A stretch of 64,000 bases of DNA, taken from an uncultured Ignavibacteria bacterium (lineage in GTDB: Bacteria > Bacteroidota > Ignavibacteria > Ch128b). The notes beneath the pieces were generated by a model that ran no database searches, was not told the DNA's origin, and saw only the letters and a list, made by a program, of their open reading frames with translations. The translations under genes were made by a program, and so were the position numbers. The stretch lies in assembly GCA_937944105.1 (NCBI GenBank), contig CALDZP010000046.1, forward strand, positions 1 to 64,000. The letters run 5' to 3'. Shown here in pieces: positions 50,661 through 59,786 of this stretch (its first letter is position 1; each line of letters starts with the position of its first letter).

Positions 50661-51679
50661 TCTAGAGTTCGTTGATATTTTGGTTCTTGCAATGTAAGCA
50701 TAAGAGAAATTCGGTGAGTATTACCCAGTTCCCCTTGTCGATCAAACTTTACAAATGAATAATCTATATTAAGTTTAGGGAGAACCAAACCAGCACCAAA
50801 TGTAAATTGCTTTACATCATTGTAACCCAGACGAATAGAGATAAGATTATCGTAGGTATATTCAATTCCAGAATGAAAATCGAAGCTAACTGGTCCAACA
50901 TTCATCATGGATGCAAATTTTCTATTTTCAAAGCGAACATCAACATCAAATGCAGGAATAAGATAACCATTAAAAATTTTAAATTGATAAGCAGCACCAA
51001 CCTTTAGCGTAGGCGAAATTAACTGAGTTGTTCCATTATCCCAGGCAACAATTGTGGTTGTTATATCCTGGAAATTAGCACCAAGGAATAGATTCTCTAC
51101 AGGAGAATAAATCGCACCAATGTCGAAACCAATTCCCCATGCCCCGAATTCTGCAATATCCCTTTTTATTACTTTAAGGTTAGCCCCGTAAAGTAATTTT
51201 TCACTATACCGTTTAGCAAATGAGAAAAGGAAAGCCCAATCGGCATAATTAAATTCAGTTATTTTTGAATAATCAAGATTCTCATTATCATCAAGGATTC
51301 TATTTCCATTTAAATCAATAAGAGCATTTCGAGTATCTGGTATACCATCAACACCAAGACGAATAACACTAAAACCCAGTGACATATCGGATTTGTATGG
51401 AAAAGAAACAGCACCAAAATTATAGTTAACAAGTCCAGCAAATCTTTCATCGTGCATTAACATCATTTGTGGATAATTTAATTGAGCAAGCCCTGCTGGA
51501 TTCCAGTATCCGGCTGAAACATCATTTGCAATTGCAACAAATGCGCTACCCATTCCAAGAGCGCGTCCACCAACACCAATTGCAAGAAATTCACCTGAAT
51601 ATTTTCCAACCGACACACTTTGCGAAAACACTTTTGAAAGAACAAAGAAAAAAACGAGTGTTAAGAATAGTTTTTTCAT
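50657..51679 (-). CDS. PorV/PorQ-family outer-membrane protein
   Basis: A 340-residue outer-membrane barrel. A signal peptide leads to YSGEFLAIGVGGRALGMGSAFVAIANDVSAGYWNPAGLAQL, the hallmark of the PorV/PorQ/UPF0164 branch of the FadL superfamily. PorV shuttles T9SS cargo to the attachment complex, so this gene is a plausible part of the secretion path of the subtilase here, though many paralogues of unknown role exist. It overlaps the lipoprotein gene by four bases. Confidence 0.82.
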   Translation of the reverse strand: MKKLFLTLVFFFVLSKVFSQSVSVGKYSGEFLAIGVGGRALGMGSAFVAIANDVSAGYWNPAGLAQLNYPQMMLMHDERFAGLVNYNFGAVSFPYKSDMSLGFSVIRLGVDGIPDTRNALIDLNGNRILDDNENLDYSKITEFNYADWAFLFSFAKRYSEKLLYGANLKVIKRDIAEFGAWGIGFDIGAIYSPVENLFLGANFQDITTTIVAWDNGTTQLISPTLKVGAAYQFKIFNGYLIPAFDVDVRFENRKFASMMNVGPVSFDFHSGIEYTYDNLISIRLGYNDVKQFTFGAGLVLPKLNIDYSFVKFDRQGELGNTHRISLMLTLQEPKYQRTLD

Positions 51680-51841
51680 TTTTATACCTCTCTTTTTATA
51701 AGTCAGTAGAGATTTAGTATGTCGGTTGTCCTTTAATATTTTATCGCAATATTCTTATTATTCTAAAAAAAAATCAAGCTGAAAGATTTCTGGAATTAAA
51801 TATTAACTTTTTATTAATTGAATTAAAAACTAAACCATAAA

Positions 51842-53206
51842 TTAGTAGTTCATAATATCTGAATAAATAACAAAAGCCATAAAAAGTAATAGAATAATAA
51901 AACCAATGTTTTGAATAACGATTTTTATTTTTGGTGGGATTTCTTTTTTCAGTACACCTTCCAATAATACAATAATCAGATGACCACCATCAAGTACAGG
52001 AAAAGGTAAAATATTGATAATTGCCAGACTTAAACTTAACAATGCAAGGAAATTAAGAAAGCTTAGTAAATTTACATCTGCTGTTTGAGCCGCTATTTTT
52101 GCAATTTTAATTGGTCCACCAAAAGCATTTGCAAATTCAACTTTACCAGTAATAACCTTTGCGATTATTGAGAAAAAAAGAACTGTATTTTCATAAATAT
52201 TTTCCAATGCTCTAATACCTGCCTGTATGAAATTATAGTTTTGCAATTCAATCGGTGCATAAATTACTATTCCGCTAATAATTCCAATCTTGCCTTCTTT
52301 CGAAGGAATAACTTGAATATTCAAAGTATCAAAATTTCGCTGAACAATCATATCAATTGGTTTTTCAGCTGATGCACTAATAATATCAATTAATTGTTGT
52401 GATGAAATTATTTCAACATTGTTAACATAAATTATCGTATCATTTTTTTGCAATCCTGCTTTCTGAGCTCGTGAACCTGAAAGGACATCGGCAATAAAAA
52501 CTTTAGATTCTCGAGGTAAAAATGAAAAACCAGATTTCTTATCGGATTGAAGTAGTTTACTATTAAGTTGAAGTTCTAAAACTTTTCCATCTCTTTCAAC
52601 CTGAACAGTGAATTCTTCCCCAATTTTTTTGACAAAAATATAATTTAAAATTTCATCCCAATATTTAACAGAATTACCATCGATTGACAGAATTTTATCA
52701 TTCGTCCTTAATCCAGCAAGTTCTAAAGCACTTTTTGGCGGAATATATCCAACTGTAGTAGTTTTCAGATGCTGAACTGGTTTTGTAAAGTTAATTCCCC
52801 AGAAAATAGCCAAAGCTAAAAGCACATTCATTAATACACCAGCAGAAAGAACAAAAAGCTTCTTAGGAGTTGATTTTGATCTAAATTCCCATGGTTGAGG
52901 ATCATGAGATAGAAATTCTTTATCCAGGCTTTCATCAATCATTCCAGCAACTTTAACATAACCGCCAAGTGGAAGAATACAGACTCGGTAATCAGTATTT
53001 CCTTCAAGATCGAGATCCTTTGGAAGCGAGCCAAAACTGAACCCAATTTTTTTATTATAGCCAAAAAGTCTATAACCAAAACCAATAGCAAATGCATCTA
53101 CTCGCATGCCCGATAATTTTGCTGCGATGAAATGACCCAATTCATGAACAAAAACAAGAATGGCTATCGTAATTATGAAGTAAAAAAGAGAATTAAAAAA
53201 TTCCAT
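51842..53206 (-). CDS. rseP: Site-2 intramembrane protease RseP
   Basis: A 454-residue zinc metalloprotease in the membrane. H21-E22-L-G-H25 is the active-site HExxH, and NILPFPVLDGGH (about 397-408) provides the second motif. Two PDZ domains lie near 160-230 and 240-310. RseP cuts anti-sigma factors and signal peptide remnants in the membrane, and two anti-sigma genes lie within 6 kb. AAGGTGA precedes the ATG. It overlaps dxr by 14 bases. Confidence 0.95.
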   Translation of the reverse strand: MEFFNSLFYFIITIAILVFVHELGHFIAAKLSGMRVDAFAIGFGYRLFGYNKKIGFSFGSLPKDLDLEGNTDYRVCILPLGGYVKVAGMIDESLDKEFLSHDPQPWEFRSKSTPKKLFVLSAGVLMNVLLALAIFWGINFTKPVQHLKTTTVGYIPPKSALELAGLRTNDKILSIDGNSVKYWDEILNYIFVKKIGEEFTVQVERDGKVLELQLNSKLLQSDKKSGFSFLPRESKVFIADVLSGSRAQKAGLQKNDTIIYVNNVEIISSQQLIDIISASAEKPIDMIVQRNFDTLNIQVIPSKEGKIGIISGIVIYAPIELQNYNFIQAGIRALENIYENTVLFFSIIAKVITGKVEFANAFGGPIKIAKIAAQTADVNLLSFLNFLALLSLSLAIINILPFPVLDGGHLIIVLLEGVLKKEIPPKIKIVIQNIGFIILLLFMAFVIYSDIMNY

Positions 53207-54359
53207 AGTTCACCTTATTTGATTTTTGAAGATATTCCCGGACTCTCAAATCCCACTCAAATATTTCATTTATATCTGGTTCTTTTGAATCTCCAAATTT
53301 TTCAAGTGATTTTTCAATAATCTCAGGAATTTGAGTAAACTTTATTTCATTGTTTAGAAACTTTTGAACAGCAATTTCATTTGCTGCATTTAAAATTACA
53401 GAATAGTTTCCTCCAAGTTCTAAACTTTTATATGCAAGAGCAAGGCATTTAAATTTTTTATAATCTGGTTCAAGAAAAGTCAACTGTGAATATTTTATGA
53501 AATCCATTGTAGAGTAACTTACAGAAAATCTTTCGGGATAACTTAAAGCATATTGAATTGGAAGTTTCATATCTGGGATTCCAAGTTGTGCTTTAATAGA
53601 ACCATCAACGAATTCAACCATTGAATGAATAATTGACTGGGGATGAATAATTACATCAATTTGATCTTTTTTCATACCAAATAACCAGTGAGCTTCAATG
53701 ACTTCAAGTCCTTTATTCATCATCGTGGCAGAATCAATTGTTATTTTGTTTCCCATCTTCCAATTAGGATGTTTCAGTGCTTCATTAATTGTGATTGTAT
53801 CAAAGTCTTCAATATCACGGTTAAGAAATGGTCCACCAGAAGCAGTTAATATAATTTTTTTTATTTGCGATTTATTTTCTCCAACAAGACATTGCAAAAT
53901 GGCAGAATGTTCAGAATCTATTGGAATAATAGTTGCACCACTTTCTTTAATTATTTTTGTTATGATATGACCTGCAACAACCAAAGTTTCTTTGTTTGCA
54001 AGGGCAATTTTCTTACCACTTTTTACAGCTTCAAGAGTTGATTCAAGACCTGCAAACCCAACCATCGCAGCAATAACAATGTCAATATCATCCCTCAATA
54101 TAATTTCTTGAAGATCAAATTTTGAGTAAACTTCTAAATCAAGTTTTAAGGATTTTACTTCTTTATAAGCCTCATCGTCAGTAATGATAATTCCACGAGG
54201 TCGAAATTTTTTTGCCTGCTCAAGAATTAAATCGATTCGTGTGTTTGTGGAAAGATAAGTTACTTTGAACTTGTCTGGATTATTCTCAATTACCTCAAGA
54301 GCCGATGTTCCAATTGAACCAGTTGAACCAAGGATAATTATGTTTTTAATTTTCTCCAT
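53193..54359 (-). CDS. dxr: 1-deoxy-D-xylulose-5-phosphate reductoisomerase
   Basis: A 388-residue Dxr, the second step of the MEP isoprenoid pathway. IIILGSTGSIGTSALEVI binds NADPH. ALANKETLV, IPIDSEHSA and ASGGPF are the conserved active-site motifs, and SATMMNKGLEVIEAH is the flexible loop. The ATG at 54359 is preferred to a TTG one codon upstream. The dxr-rseP pair is common in many bacteria, where the pathway feeds lipid carriers and quinones. Confidence 0.96.
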   Translation of the reverse strand: MEKIKNIIILGSTGSIGTSALEVIENNPDKFKVTYLSTNTRIDLILEQAKKFRPRGIIITDDEAYKEVKSLKLDLEVYSKFDLQEIILRDDIDIVIAAMVGFAGLESTLEAVKSGKKIALANKETLVVAGHIITKIIKESGATIIPIDSEHSAILQCLVGENKSQIKKIILTASGGPFLNRDIEDFDTITINEALKHPNWKMGNKITIDSATMMNKGLEVIEAHWLFGMKKDQIDVIIHPQSIIHSMVEFVDGSIKAQLGIPDMKLPIQYALSYPERFSVSYSTMDFIKYSQLTFLEPDYKKFKCLALAYKSLELGGNYSVILNAANEIAVQKFLNNEIKFTQIPEIIEKSLEKFGDSKEPDINEIFEWDLRVREYLQKSNKVNYGIF

Positions 54360-54467
54360 CAATTATCAGATATAAATTTCATCTTAATATATTAATTTTT
54401 TACTATAAAAATCTCTGCTCTAAACATCAATTTATCAAATTAAAATAGATCGGTAAAATTTTTTCTA

Positions 54468-55064
54468 TTACTTTCTCCTATTATTTATTAATCTAATCGA
54501 GTCTTTGTTTTCATTTGCAATTCCAATTCGTTCAAATTCTCGGTTGAAGATAGCCTCGGGAGGAGGGATTCTAATAGTTACTGGTTCTTTTGGAAATGGG
54601 AAAGAAATAAATGAAGATTTTTCTGATTCGGAAGGATTTAATGAGTAATCATTTTCATCAAGGCTAACACCTGGTCCAAGATTTAGTTTAATTTTATCTC
54701 TTTTAACGACAAAGTCTCGCCTTTTGGGCACAGAAATTTTTTGCGGTTGACTTGATTGTGATTCTATTTCCTGAACGATAGGAGTAGCTTTTTCAATTGC
54801 ATTTATTTTAGTTTTAGAAATCGATTGATTTCTATCAATAGTAAAAACAATAACAATGGCAACCAGTACTATTGTAAGAGCAGGAACATAAATAGGGTTA
54901 TAATATAAATCAACAAATCTTTTTAAGAATGATTCTCCCGATGACTTTTTACTTTCAAATAAAGATATTCTTTGCAAGAGTTTAAGTTCAAAATCTTCGG
55001 GGGCATTTTGTTTTGGCAGATTTTTTAAATCTATAAGAAGTTTTTCTAAATTTTTTGTTTCCAT
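54468..55064 (-). CDS. Membrane anti-sigma-like protein
   Basis: A 198-residue protein with a cytoplasmic N-terminal part (METKNLEKLLIDLKNLP), one membrane segment (about 58-75) and a periplasmic tail with PRRDFVVKRDKIKLNLGPGVS. No zinc-finger cysteines are present. Its place two bases after the ECF sigma gene suggests it is the cognate anti-sigma factor of a zinc-free type. The family was not recognised. Confidence 0.6.
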   Translation of the reverse strand: METKNLEKLLIDLKNLPKQNAPEDFELKLLQRISLFESKKSSGESFLKRFVDLYYNPIYVPALTIVLVAIVIVFTIDRNQSISKTKINAIEKATPIVQEIESQSSQPQKISVPKRRDFVVKRDKIKLNLGPGVSLDENDYSLNPSESEKSSFISFPFPKEPVTIRIPPPEAIFNREFERIGIANENKDSIRLINNRRK

Positions 55065-55066
55065 AG

Positions 55067-55678
55067 TTATTCGTTATAAATGTCTTTTAATAGTTCCTGT
55101 AAGCGGGCTCTGCCGCGATTAATTCGTGATTTTACAGTTCCAATTTTTAAACCAGTAATTTCAGCTATCTCTTCATAAGAAAGCTCTTGAATGTCTCTCA
55201 AAATGATTAGCTCACGATAAATAGGTTTAACTTTCAATAAAGCCTTTTGAATTATTTCACTTTTTATATTGCTATCGGTTTGAATATCCGGACGGTATCT
55301 ATCATCTGGTAATTCATACTCGGAGATTTCTTCACCTTCTTCCTTTGAATTACCACCATGAATAGAAAAGATTGCTCTACGATTTCGTCTTCGAAGTTCT
55401 GTCTTCGCTAAATTTGCAGCGATTGTATAAATCCATGTAGAAAATTTTGCAACTGTTGTGTAATAATCTTTATTTCGATAGAGTCTGAAAAAAGTTTCTT
55501 GTAAAATATCTTCGGCTAAATCTTTTGAACCAACAAATTTGAAAATAAAATTCATTAATGGGTCCTTATATCTTTTGACCAATTCGTTGTAAATATCAAT
55601 TGAATTAGTCTTCTGGAATTCAAGAATTAATTCCTCATCAGTTTTTTCAGCGAGTTGTTTTTTATCAATTTTATCCAT
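55067..55678 (-). CDS. ECF RNA polymerase sigma factor
   Basis: A 203-residue ECF sigma. Region 2 has DLAEDILQETFFRLYRNKDYY and FSTWIYTIAANLAKTELRRR; region 4 has ELSYEEIAEITGLKIGTVKSRINRGRARL, which forms the -35 binding helix. A 30-residue acidic linker joins the two. It lies 31 bases after holA and two bases before the anti-sigma-like gene. Confidence 0.94.
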   Translation of the reverse strand: MDKIDKKQLAEKTDEELILEFQKTNSIDIYNELVKRYKDPLMNFIFKFVGSKDLAEDILQETFFRLYRNKDYYTTVAKFSTWIYTIAANLAKTELRRRNRRAIFSIHGGNSKEEGEEISEYELPDDRYRPDIQTDSNIKSEIIQKALLKVKPIYRELIILRDIQELSYEEIAEITGLKIGTVKSRINRGRARLQELLKDIYNE

Positions 55679-55709
55679 TAAACTTAGAGATGTTTTTTGA
55701 GTTCCTTGA

Positions 55710-56777
55710 TTATAGCTTTCTTATCACAAGTCCTATTTCGGAAACCATTGAAATATAAAGAACATCATCTTTCAAGTTCAATGATTTCAATTCAATATCT
55801 TTATTTAGCAAAATATCAAAAATTTTTTCAAGTTCTTCAAACCTGTATCTCTTCGAAGCCAGTTCATAGTCTTTCAAAAAGTAAGGATGGCATCCCATTA
55901 CTGCGGCAACTTTTTCATCCGATTTGTATTGATTTCTTACTTCATTAAATGTTAAAAGACTGAAAAAGTATTTTTGCAACATTGATATGATATAAACGAG
56001 AGGTAAATTATTGTTAATTAGATTTAAACCAACTTCAAGAGCATTTGAGATATCTTTATCTCGAAAAGCATTAAGTAAATCGAATATTGAATATTTTCTG
56101 ATAGGGATGATAAATTTTTTGATTGTTTCAAGATCTATTCTTTTTAATCCTTCAATTGAAATAAAAAGTCGATTTAATTCAGATTCAATATCATAAAGAT
56201 TATTTCCAACTGTTTTGTAAATATATTCTATTGTTTGGTAATCTACTTGAATTTTTCTTTCGGTAAATTTTTGTTGAATGAAATCAAAAATTTCTTTTTC
56301 ATAAATTCTTTTCGCCTGATAAAAAGGAATTAGTTTAGAAGCTTCTTTATAAAATTTTAATCTCATATCAATTCGATCGGGATGAATAAGAAACAAATAA
56401 GTAGAAGGATTTGGATTTTTCAGATAGTCAATAAGAAGTTTCACAAGCCCCGATGATTTCGATGGTTTTAAGTCTTCTTCATCGTCTGTTTCTTTTGAAG
56501 CACCACTTTTAATGAACTTTCCAAATTCCTTTACAACTAAAATTTTTGATGAACCGAAAAGAGAGTTTTGTTCAACAAGCTCAAGAAGGTCGTTTAAATT
56601 AAAGTCAGCTGAAGAGATTTTGGAAATAACGAAGGATTTTTTTCTTGCCAATAAATCAATTTTTTCTAAAAGTTTATCAATAAAAAAAGTCTCTTCACCA
56701 AAAATCAAACAGGATTGAGGGAGCTCACCTTTATCGATTTTTATTGACAAGGATCTAATATCCTGAATCTCAGCCAT
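55710..56777 (-). CDS. holA: DNA polymerase III delta subunit
   Basis: A 355-residue HolA, the clamp-loader wrench. The N-terminal domain has SCLIFGEETFFIDKLLEKI and ILVVKEFGKF, the middle IKKFIIPIRKYSIFDLLNAFRDKD, and the C-terminal collar LLTFNEVRNQY with YFLKDYELASKRY. Its start overlaps the last codons of the small MetS-like gene by eight bases. Confidence 0.88.
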   Translation of the reverse strand: MAEIQDIRSLSIKIDKGELPQSCLIFGEETFFIDKLLEKIDLLARKKSFVISKISSADFNLNDLLELVEQNSLFGSSKILVVKEFGKFIKSGASKETDDEEDLKPSKSSGLVKLLIDYLKNPNPSTYLFLIHPDRIDMRLKFYKEASKLIPFYQAKRIYEKEIFDFIQQKFTERKIQVDYQTIEYIYKTVGNNLYDIESELNRLFISIEGLKRIDLETIKKFIIPIRKYSIFDLLNAFRDKDISNALEVGLNLINNNLPLVYIISMLQKYFFSLLTFNEVRNQYKSDEKVAAVMGCHPYFLKDYELASKRYRFEELEKIFDILLNKDIELKSLNLKDDVLYISMVSEIGLVIRKL

Positions 56778-56886
56778 TTTTTAATTTAAAGTTATTTTTC
56801 CTCAATGTTTTAATAAGCAGGAATAGAAATCCTCCCCACACAATTGAAATAGAAAGAATCATTACAATTATTGAATCAACGCTCAT
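56770..56886 (-). CDS. MetS-like small subunit of an SNF transporter
   Basis: A 38-codon gene, MSVDSIIVMILSISIV followed by WGGFLFLLIKTLRKN, with one membrane segment (about 5-27) and a basic tail. It overlaps the SNF transporter stop by 11 bases and the holA start by eight. This matches the MetS family, a tiny protein encoded directly after NSS/SNF-type methionine or alanine transporters and needed for their activity. The length, membrane topology and position make this more likely than chance. Confidence 0.75.
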   Translation of the reverse strand: MSVDSIIVMILSISIVWGGFLFLLIKTLRKNNFKLKNG

Positions 56887-58345
56887 TATTATTTCTTACC
56901 TTCTTAGCAATTTTATTATTAACTAAAAGCAAAAATAGAATAACGATAAGCCATTGAAAAATTGCAGTACCAGCCGATTCTGCCTTGAAAGGGTTGTACC
57001 ATTCTTTTTCCCAATTAAATGATGCTGTTATCCACCAGATCAATAATATAATAGCCTGAAAAGGTATAAAAAATTTTATAAGAATATTAAACCATTTGCC
57101 AAAAATAAACTCGTTATTTTCTGTATTTAATATAGACTCTCTAAATTTATTAACACCAAATTTTATCACGGCAAAACTTAAAAATCCACCGCTAAGAATC
57201 AAAGCAACTCCCCAAACCCAATCCTGGTTAATTAAAAATTTTAAATTCAAACTGGAAGGTAATCCACAAAGCAATCCAAATATCATAACAATAGAAATTG
57301 ATTTCTTCCTTTCAAGTCCAAAATCAATTAAAGTTTTGGTTGCAAGTTCAACTAAAGATATTAATGAAGTGAGGGCAGCAAAACTCAAGGCAAGAAAGAA
57401 AAGAAAGGTAAATAAATTTTGAACAAAGAAACCACCCGGCATATGACGGAAAAGGTTTGGAAGAGAGATAAAGGTTAAACCTGTATTAGCTGGACCAGAA
57501 ACAGTGATTTCTCTCAAAGCATCTCCGGTCGTTAAAGCGAAAACTGTTGCAAATATCGTCATTCCAGCAAGTAACGAAATTGAGTTATTACCAAAAGCAA
57601 CAAGTGCACCATTGATAGTAGTGTCTTCTTTTTTTTGAGCATAAGCGGCATAGACTAAAATCAATCCCCAGCCAGCACCTGTATCCCATGCATTTTGTGT
57701 TAAAGCTTGAATCCACACTTTATGATTTAGAAGTAAATTAAGATCGGGTTTGAAGAAAAATTCAAAACCTTTAATTGAACCTGGGAGTAACAAAGCTCTA
57801 ACAAACAAAAGTATTAAAATAACGACAAGTGATGGAACAAGAACCTTACTAACTTTTTCAATTCCCGATTTAACACCACGAAAGACCACATATGCTGAAA
57901 TTAACATTGCAATTAAATGAAAAAGAACAGGTTGATAACCAGAACTAAAGTTATTCCAGTATTGATTATAATCTTCAACTAAAAGAAGATTATCTGTAAA
58001 TATTCCCGTAAGGTATTTTAAACACCAACCTGTAACGACAGAATAATAGAACATAATTGCAGTTGATACAATTACCACAAAAGCACCCATCCAAGCAAAT
58101 TTTTCGCCGGCTAAATAAACGAAAGCACCAACAGGACCTTTTCGAGTGTATTTGCCAATTGTAAATTCAAGAATAATTAGTGGAACAGACCACACGAAAA
58201 GAAAAATAATCCAGGGAATTAAAAAAGAACCTCCACCATTTTGAGCGACTATTCTGGAAAATCGCCATATGTTGCCTGTACCAACTGCAATACCAAGGAC
58301 AGAAATAAGCAATGCCCATCGTGATGAGAAAGTCTCTTCTTTCAT
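56876..58345 (-). CDS. Sodium-dependent SNF-family amino-acid transporter
   Basis: A 489-residue LeuT-fold symporter with about eleven to twelve membrane segments. SVLGIAVGTGNIWRFSRIV is the family motif in segment 1 with its unwound sodium site, QNAWDTGAGWGLILVY is segment 6 with the substrate contact, and ALSFAALTSLISLVEL is segment 8. The substrate is unknown; the small gene at 56770 suggests methionine or alanine. It starts seven bases after the cyclophilin gene. Confidence 0.92.
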   Translation of the reverse strand: MKEETFSSRWALLISVLGIAVGTGNIWRFSRIVAQNGGGSFLIPWIIFLFVWSVPLIILEFTIGKYTRKGPVGAFVYLAGEKFAWMGAFVVIVSTAIMFYYSVVTGWCLKYLTGIFTDNLLLVEDYNQYWNNFSSGYQPVLFHLIAMLISAYVVFRGVKSGIEKVSKVLVPSLVVILILLFVRALLLPGSIKGFEFFFKPDLNLLLNHKVWIQALTQNAWDTGAGWGLILVYAAYAQKKEDTTINGALVAFGNNSISLLAGMTIFATVFALTTGDALREITVSGPANTGLTFISLPNLFRHMPGGFFVQNLFTFLFFLALSFAALTSLISLVELATKTLIDFGLERKKSISIVMIFGLLCGLPSSLNLKFLINQDWVWGVALILSGGFLSFAVIKFGVNKFRESILNTENNEFIFGKWFNILIKFFIPFQAIILLIWWITASFNWEKEWYNPFKAESAGTAIFQWLIVILFLLLVNNKIAKKVRNNNER

Positions 58346-58352
58346 ATGAAAA

Positions 58353-58949
58353 TTATTTCTTTACTTTTCGTCTTTCGATTTTAACTCTTTTCATAACAAC
58401 ATCTTTCACAGGTCTATCGCCAGGTTTAATGGTCTCAACCTTTCCAATTTTTCTAACTACATCCATACCCTTAATAACTTCTCCAAAAATTGAATGTCTG
58501 TTATCGAGCCATGGAGTTGGAGCCAATGTAATAAAAAACTGGCTACCATTGGTATTTGGACCTGCATTTGCCATGGAAAGTACTCCGGCTTTATTATGTT
58601 TTAGGTCAGGATGAAATTCATCTTCAAAAGGATGACCATAAATACTTTCGCCACCACTTCCTGTGCCAGTTGGATCACCACCTTGAATTACAAAGTTATC
58701 AATCACACGATGAAAGATTACTCCATTGTAATAACCTTTTTCAGCAAGACCAACAAAATTCGCTACTGTTTTTGGTGCTTTATCTTCAAACAGAACGCAT
58801 TCAAAGTTTCCCATATTAGTTTCAAAAACAGCCACAAGTTGAGTTATGGTTTCTTTTTCAGTTTTCGATTTTGACTTTGATTGTTGTGCATAAGTACAAT
58901 TAATTAATAGTAAAGAAACTAAAATTGAGAAAAATAAAGCTCTTTTCAT
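58353..58949 (-). CDS. Cyclophilin-type peptidyl-prolyl isomerase, exported
   Basis: A 198-residue protein with a signal peptide ([22 protein letters not shown]) and a cyclophilin domain ([44 protein letters not shown]). The catalytic arginine in FHRV and the Phe and Trp of the pocket ([10 protein letters not shown]) are intact. It folds periplasmic proteins. The ATG at 58949 follows GGAGG; a GTG four codons upstream was rejected. Confidence 0.92.
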   Translation of the reverse strand: MKRALFFSILVSLLLINCTYAQQSKSKSKTEKETITQLVAVFETNMGNFECVLFEDKAPKTVANFVGLAEKGYYNGVIFHRVIDNFVIQGGDPTGTGSGGESIYGHPFEDEFHPDLKHNKAGVLSMANAGPNTNGSQFFITLAPTPWLDNRHSIFGEVIKGMDVVRKIGKVETIKPGDRPVKDVVMKRVKIERRKVKK

Positions 58950-58961
58950 TTTTTCCTCCAC

Positions 58962-59786
58962 TTATGGTTTAATAAAATTAAAGTTAATTAAAATCAAAAG
59001 TAAAATTCCAAGGATGATTCGATACCAGACAAACACAAAAGTTGTATGAGTTCTCAGGTATTTAAGTAAAAACTCAATTGCCAGAATTCCACTTAAAAAT
59101 GAAAATAAAGTTGCAATAAATAACGATAATGTAAATTCTTGAGTTAATTCAGGAAAGATTTTATAAAATTCATAAACTCCACTGAGAAAAATAGCTGGAA
59201 CACTTAAAAGGAACGAAAATCGAGCAGCTGTTTCTCTATTAAAGCCAACAAATAAACCACCAGTTATTGTAACTCCCGATCTTGATGCACCAGGAATCAA
59301 TGCAAAGGCTTGAGCAATTCCAACTATAAATGCTTTTGATAAAGTCATCTGAGAGATGTCTAATTTTCTTTTCGAAAATTTTTCAGCAAGTGCTAATAAT
59401 AGAGCAAAAAATATCAATGAAAATATAATTACATAAAGTGAACGGAATTCATTTTCAATTAAATCTTCGAAAAGTAAACCTGCAATACCAACAGGAATAG
59501 TTCCAAGAATTATATACCATCCGAGTTGTGAATTTAAATCTGTAATGAATTTTCCTTTGAAAAGATTAATTAAAACACTTTTATATATCGTGACCAGATC
59601 TTTAATAAAATAAATTATGACAGCCAGCATTGTACCCAATTGAATAACTGCGGTATATGCTGCACCGGGATCATTCCAACCAAACAAAGCTGGAACAATT
59701 CGTAAATGTGCTGTACTGCTAATTGGCAAAAATTCAGTTAAGCCCTGAACTATACCAAGTACAATTGCTTTAATTATTTCATTCAT
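58962..59786 (-). CDS. uppP: Undecaprenyl-diphosphatase
   Basis: A 274-residue UppP/BacA membrane enzyme that recycles the undecaprenyl carrier. GLTEFLPISSTAHL is motif 1 with the key Glu, and PGASRSGVTITGGL is motif 2 with the catalytic Arg and Ser. About eight membrane segments are seen. Its start shares one base with the stop of the barrel gene upstream. Confidence 0.95.
   Translation of the reverse strand: MNEIIKAIVLGIVQGLTEFLPISSTAHLRIVPALFGWNDPGAAYTAVIQLGTMLAVIIYFIKDLVTIYKSVLINLFKGKFITDLNSQLGWYIILGTIPVGIAGLLFEDLIENEFRSLYVIIFSLIFFALLLALAEKFSKRKLDISQMTLSKAFIVGIAQAFALIPGASRSGVTITGGLFVGFNRETAARFSFLLSVPAIFLSGVYEFYKIFPELTQEFTLSLFIATLFSFLSGILAIEFLLKYLRTHTTFVFVWYRIILGILLLILINFNFIKP

Noticed and set aside
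58611-58874. Plus-strand open frames opposite the cyclophilin gene
   Set aside because: They are shadows of a well-supported gene and have no independent evidence.
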